Assembly: GCF_006874475.1 (NCBI RefSeq)
Contig: NZ_VIRM01000011.1
Span: 62,001 to 126,000, forward strand
Direction of reading: 5' to 3'
DNA from: Microbispora hainanensis
GTDB lineage: Bacteria > Actinomycetota > Actinomycetes > Streptosporangiales > Streptosporangiaceae
DNA: 64,000 nt
A program made the translations under genes and the position numbers. The notes beneath the pieces were generated by a model. The model ran no database searches and was not told the DNA's origin. It saw only the letters and a list, made by a program, of their open reading frames with translations. Positions 62,847 through 64,000 of this stretch are shown here, piece by piece. Every line of letters begins with the position of its first letter. The first letter of the stretch is position 1.

Positions 62847-63416
62847 TCATGCCGACAGTCCTCCGGGGTGGTGGCCGTTGAGGCGGACGCAGATGTGGCC
62901 CTCGGGGTCGAGGGGCCTGCCGCACAGCGGGCACGGCGGGCGGCCCGCGGCGACCACCTCAAGCGCCCGGCGGCTGAACGCGCGGGCGGCGGCGGCGCTG
63001 ATCCGCACCCGGAGGACGGCGGGCTCGGGCCGGTCGTCCACCGGGGGCTCCTCGTCCTCCTCGTCGCCCTCGGTGGCCTCCTGCGCCTCGATGATCACCT
63101 GGGCGGTCTCGGGATCCCAGGCGAGCGCCATCGTGCCCACTCGGAAGTCCTCGTCGATCGGCAGGTCGAGAGGGCCCTCGTCGCTCAGCTCCGCGGGGGC
63201 CATGGCCGGGACCGGCGCGCGCCCGCCGCTGCGCCGCAGAACCTCGTCGAGCAGCTCGTCGAGGCGATCGGCCAGCACGGCGACCTGGAACTTCTCCAGC
63301 GCAACCGTGGTGATCCTGCCCTGGCCTCTGGCTTGCAGGAAGAAGGCTCGCGCGCCCGGTTGCCCCACGGCACCGGCCACGAACCTGTCAGGCGGATCGT
63401 AGTCGAAGACCGGCAT
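62847..63416 (-). CDS. DUF3090-family protein
   Basis: The protein has 189 aa. The start FDYDPPDRFVAGAVGQPGAR is the family hallmark. An acidic stretch (EATEGDEEDEEPPVDDRPE) lies in the middle. The C-terminal Cys motif CPLCGRPLDPEGHICVRLNG (C-x2-C...H-x-C) looks like a zinc site. Function unknown; it is always found with SCO1664-type and histidine phosphatase genes, so the three likely work together. Confidence 0.92.
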   Translation of the reverse strand: MPVFDYDPPDRFVAGAVGQPGARAFFLQARGQGRITTVALEKFQVAVLADRLDELLDEVLRRSGGRAPVPAMAPAELSDEGPLDLPIDEDFRVGTMALAWDPETAQVIIEAQEATEGDEEDEEPPVDDRPEPAVLRVRISAAAARAFSRRALEVVAAGRPPCPLCGRPLDPEGHICVRLNGHHPGGLSA

Positions 63417-63425
63417 AGCCCGACC

Positions 63426-64000
63426 TTATGTGGTCCCGGGTCCGCCGCCGACGGCGGCATCGCTTCCGGTGTTGGTTTCTCCCCCGTCTTCGTCCTCCGA
63501 CACCTCAGGCGGGGGCACCAGGTTGGCCACTCCCCCGCCCACGTCGTTGGCCCTGAGCAGGAAGGGACGCAAGGGGGTGTAGCGGATCACCGTGACGGAC
63601 GCGGGGTCGGCCGTGACCCGCTGGAACTGGTCCAGGTGCAGGCCCATGGCGTCGGCCACGATCGCCTTGATCACATCCCCGTGGCTGCAGATGAGATAGG
63701 TGGCCTTCTCGCCGAGCCGCTCGTTCCAGTCGCGTACGGCACGCACGGCCCGGCTCTGCACGTCCGCCAGGGCCTCCCCGCCGGGGAAGACCGCCGCGCT
63801 GGGATGGGCCTGCACGACCCGCCAGAGCGGCTCCTCGGCGAGCTCCTTCAGCGGCCTGCCGGTCCAGTCGCCGTAGCCGCACTCGCCGAACCTGTCGTCG
63901 GTCTGCACCGACACGGGGCGGCCCGTCGCGATGGCGGCGGCGGTCTCCTGGCACCGCTCCAGCGGGCTGGACACGATGGCGTCCAGCTCCAGGGGCGCGA
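63426..64000 (-). CDS. Histidine phosphatase (phosphoglycerate mutase-like), 5' end outside window
   Basis: About 190 residues are visible; the frame runs off the right edge. Read from the edge it begins APLELDAIVSSPLERCQETA and has a complete later part: DRFGECGYGDWTGRPLKELA and the second catalytic His in YLICSHGDVIKAIVADAMGL. The N-terminal RHG motif lies beyond the window. It matches the actinobacterial histidine-phosphatase group next to SCO1664. The Glu/Asp/Thr-rich C-terminal tail (SEDEDGGETNTGSDAA) has no known role. Confidence 0.9.
   Translation of the reverse strand, partial: APLELDAIVSSPLERCQETAAAIATGRPVSVQTDDRFGECGYGDWTGRPLKELAEEPLWRVVQAHPSAAVFPGGEALADVQSRAVRAVRDWNERLGEKATYLICSHGDVIKAIVADAMGLHLDQFQRVTADPASVTVIRYTPLRPFLLRANDVGGGVANLVPPPEVSEDEDGGETNTGSDAAVGGGPGTT

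Overview
The window is chromosomal DNA from a high-G+C actinomycete. Third codon positions are almost all G or C, many genes start with GTG, and 4-base stop/start overlaps are common. Lineage markers are the pupylation enzymes Dop and ARC, the mycothiol ligase MshC, and families largely confined to actinobacteria (SCO1664-type, DUF3090, actinobacterial PAC2, class E sortase). A filamentous genus, possibly of the Streptosporangiaceae, is my best guess; genus cannot be fixed from the sequence alone.

Layout. 1-545: tail of a Ser/Thr kinase. 546-4730: a graveyard of mobile DNA (IS5-type transposase remnant, group II intron 5' fragment behind a terminator hairpin, tyrosine integrase remnant, ISL3 fragment, serine resolvase fragment) holding three small intact genes. 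4739-7784: a PepSY protein, an OmpR-type two-component pair and a divergent envelope protein, with a shared TTAG-N7-TTAGCG box at two promoters. 7859-15062: dop, an acyltransferase, arc, trmI and a tandem GNAT gene. 15177-18029: aminotransferase and PfkB kinase with a divergent TetR gene. 18073-24098: FHA protein, M50/CBS protease, RecB-like nuclease and a NarL-type two-component pair. 24376-30362: peptide ABC importer. 30730-36560: small membrane protein, HAD phosphatase, metH and PAC2. 36591-42838: a compact operon that looks like a small biosynthetic cluster (serine acetyltransferase fused to an ATP-grasp ligase, a second ATP-grasp ligase, MFS exporter, amino-methyltransferase-like protein, cysteine-synthase-like PLP enzyme). 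43305-44387: a toxin-antitoxin pair between 140-bp direct repeats made from the 3' end of the next gene. 44274-54240: assimilatory nitrate/nitrite reduction with sirohaem-related genes. 54696-59754: cell-envelope genes (Tat-exported amidase, LPFTG surface protein, class E sortase, snapalysin-like protease). 59946-64000: mshC, an NRDE/TANGO2-like gene, SCO1664-family, DUF3090 and a histidine phosphatase, a neighbourhood well known in actinobacteria.

How the parts work together. The nitrate block is almost one translational unit: NarK imports nitrate, NasA reduces it to nitrite, NasC probably feeds electrons, NirBD makes ammonium, and the HemD fusion and CbiX serve the sirohaem that NirB needs. 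The sortase and the LPFTG protein are a divergent enzyme/substrate pair. The 36.6-42.8 kb operon combines O-acetylserine formation, a beta-substitution enzyme, two amide-forming ligases and an exporter, which suggests export of a modified dipeptide-like metabolite or an amino-acid-derived metallophore. This operon and its ligase fusion are the best candidates for an undescribed system. Short tandem repeats recur in and beside genes (kinase tail, acyltransferase N-terminus, FHA linker, nasA, LPFTG protein, ends of oppF and mshC).
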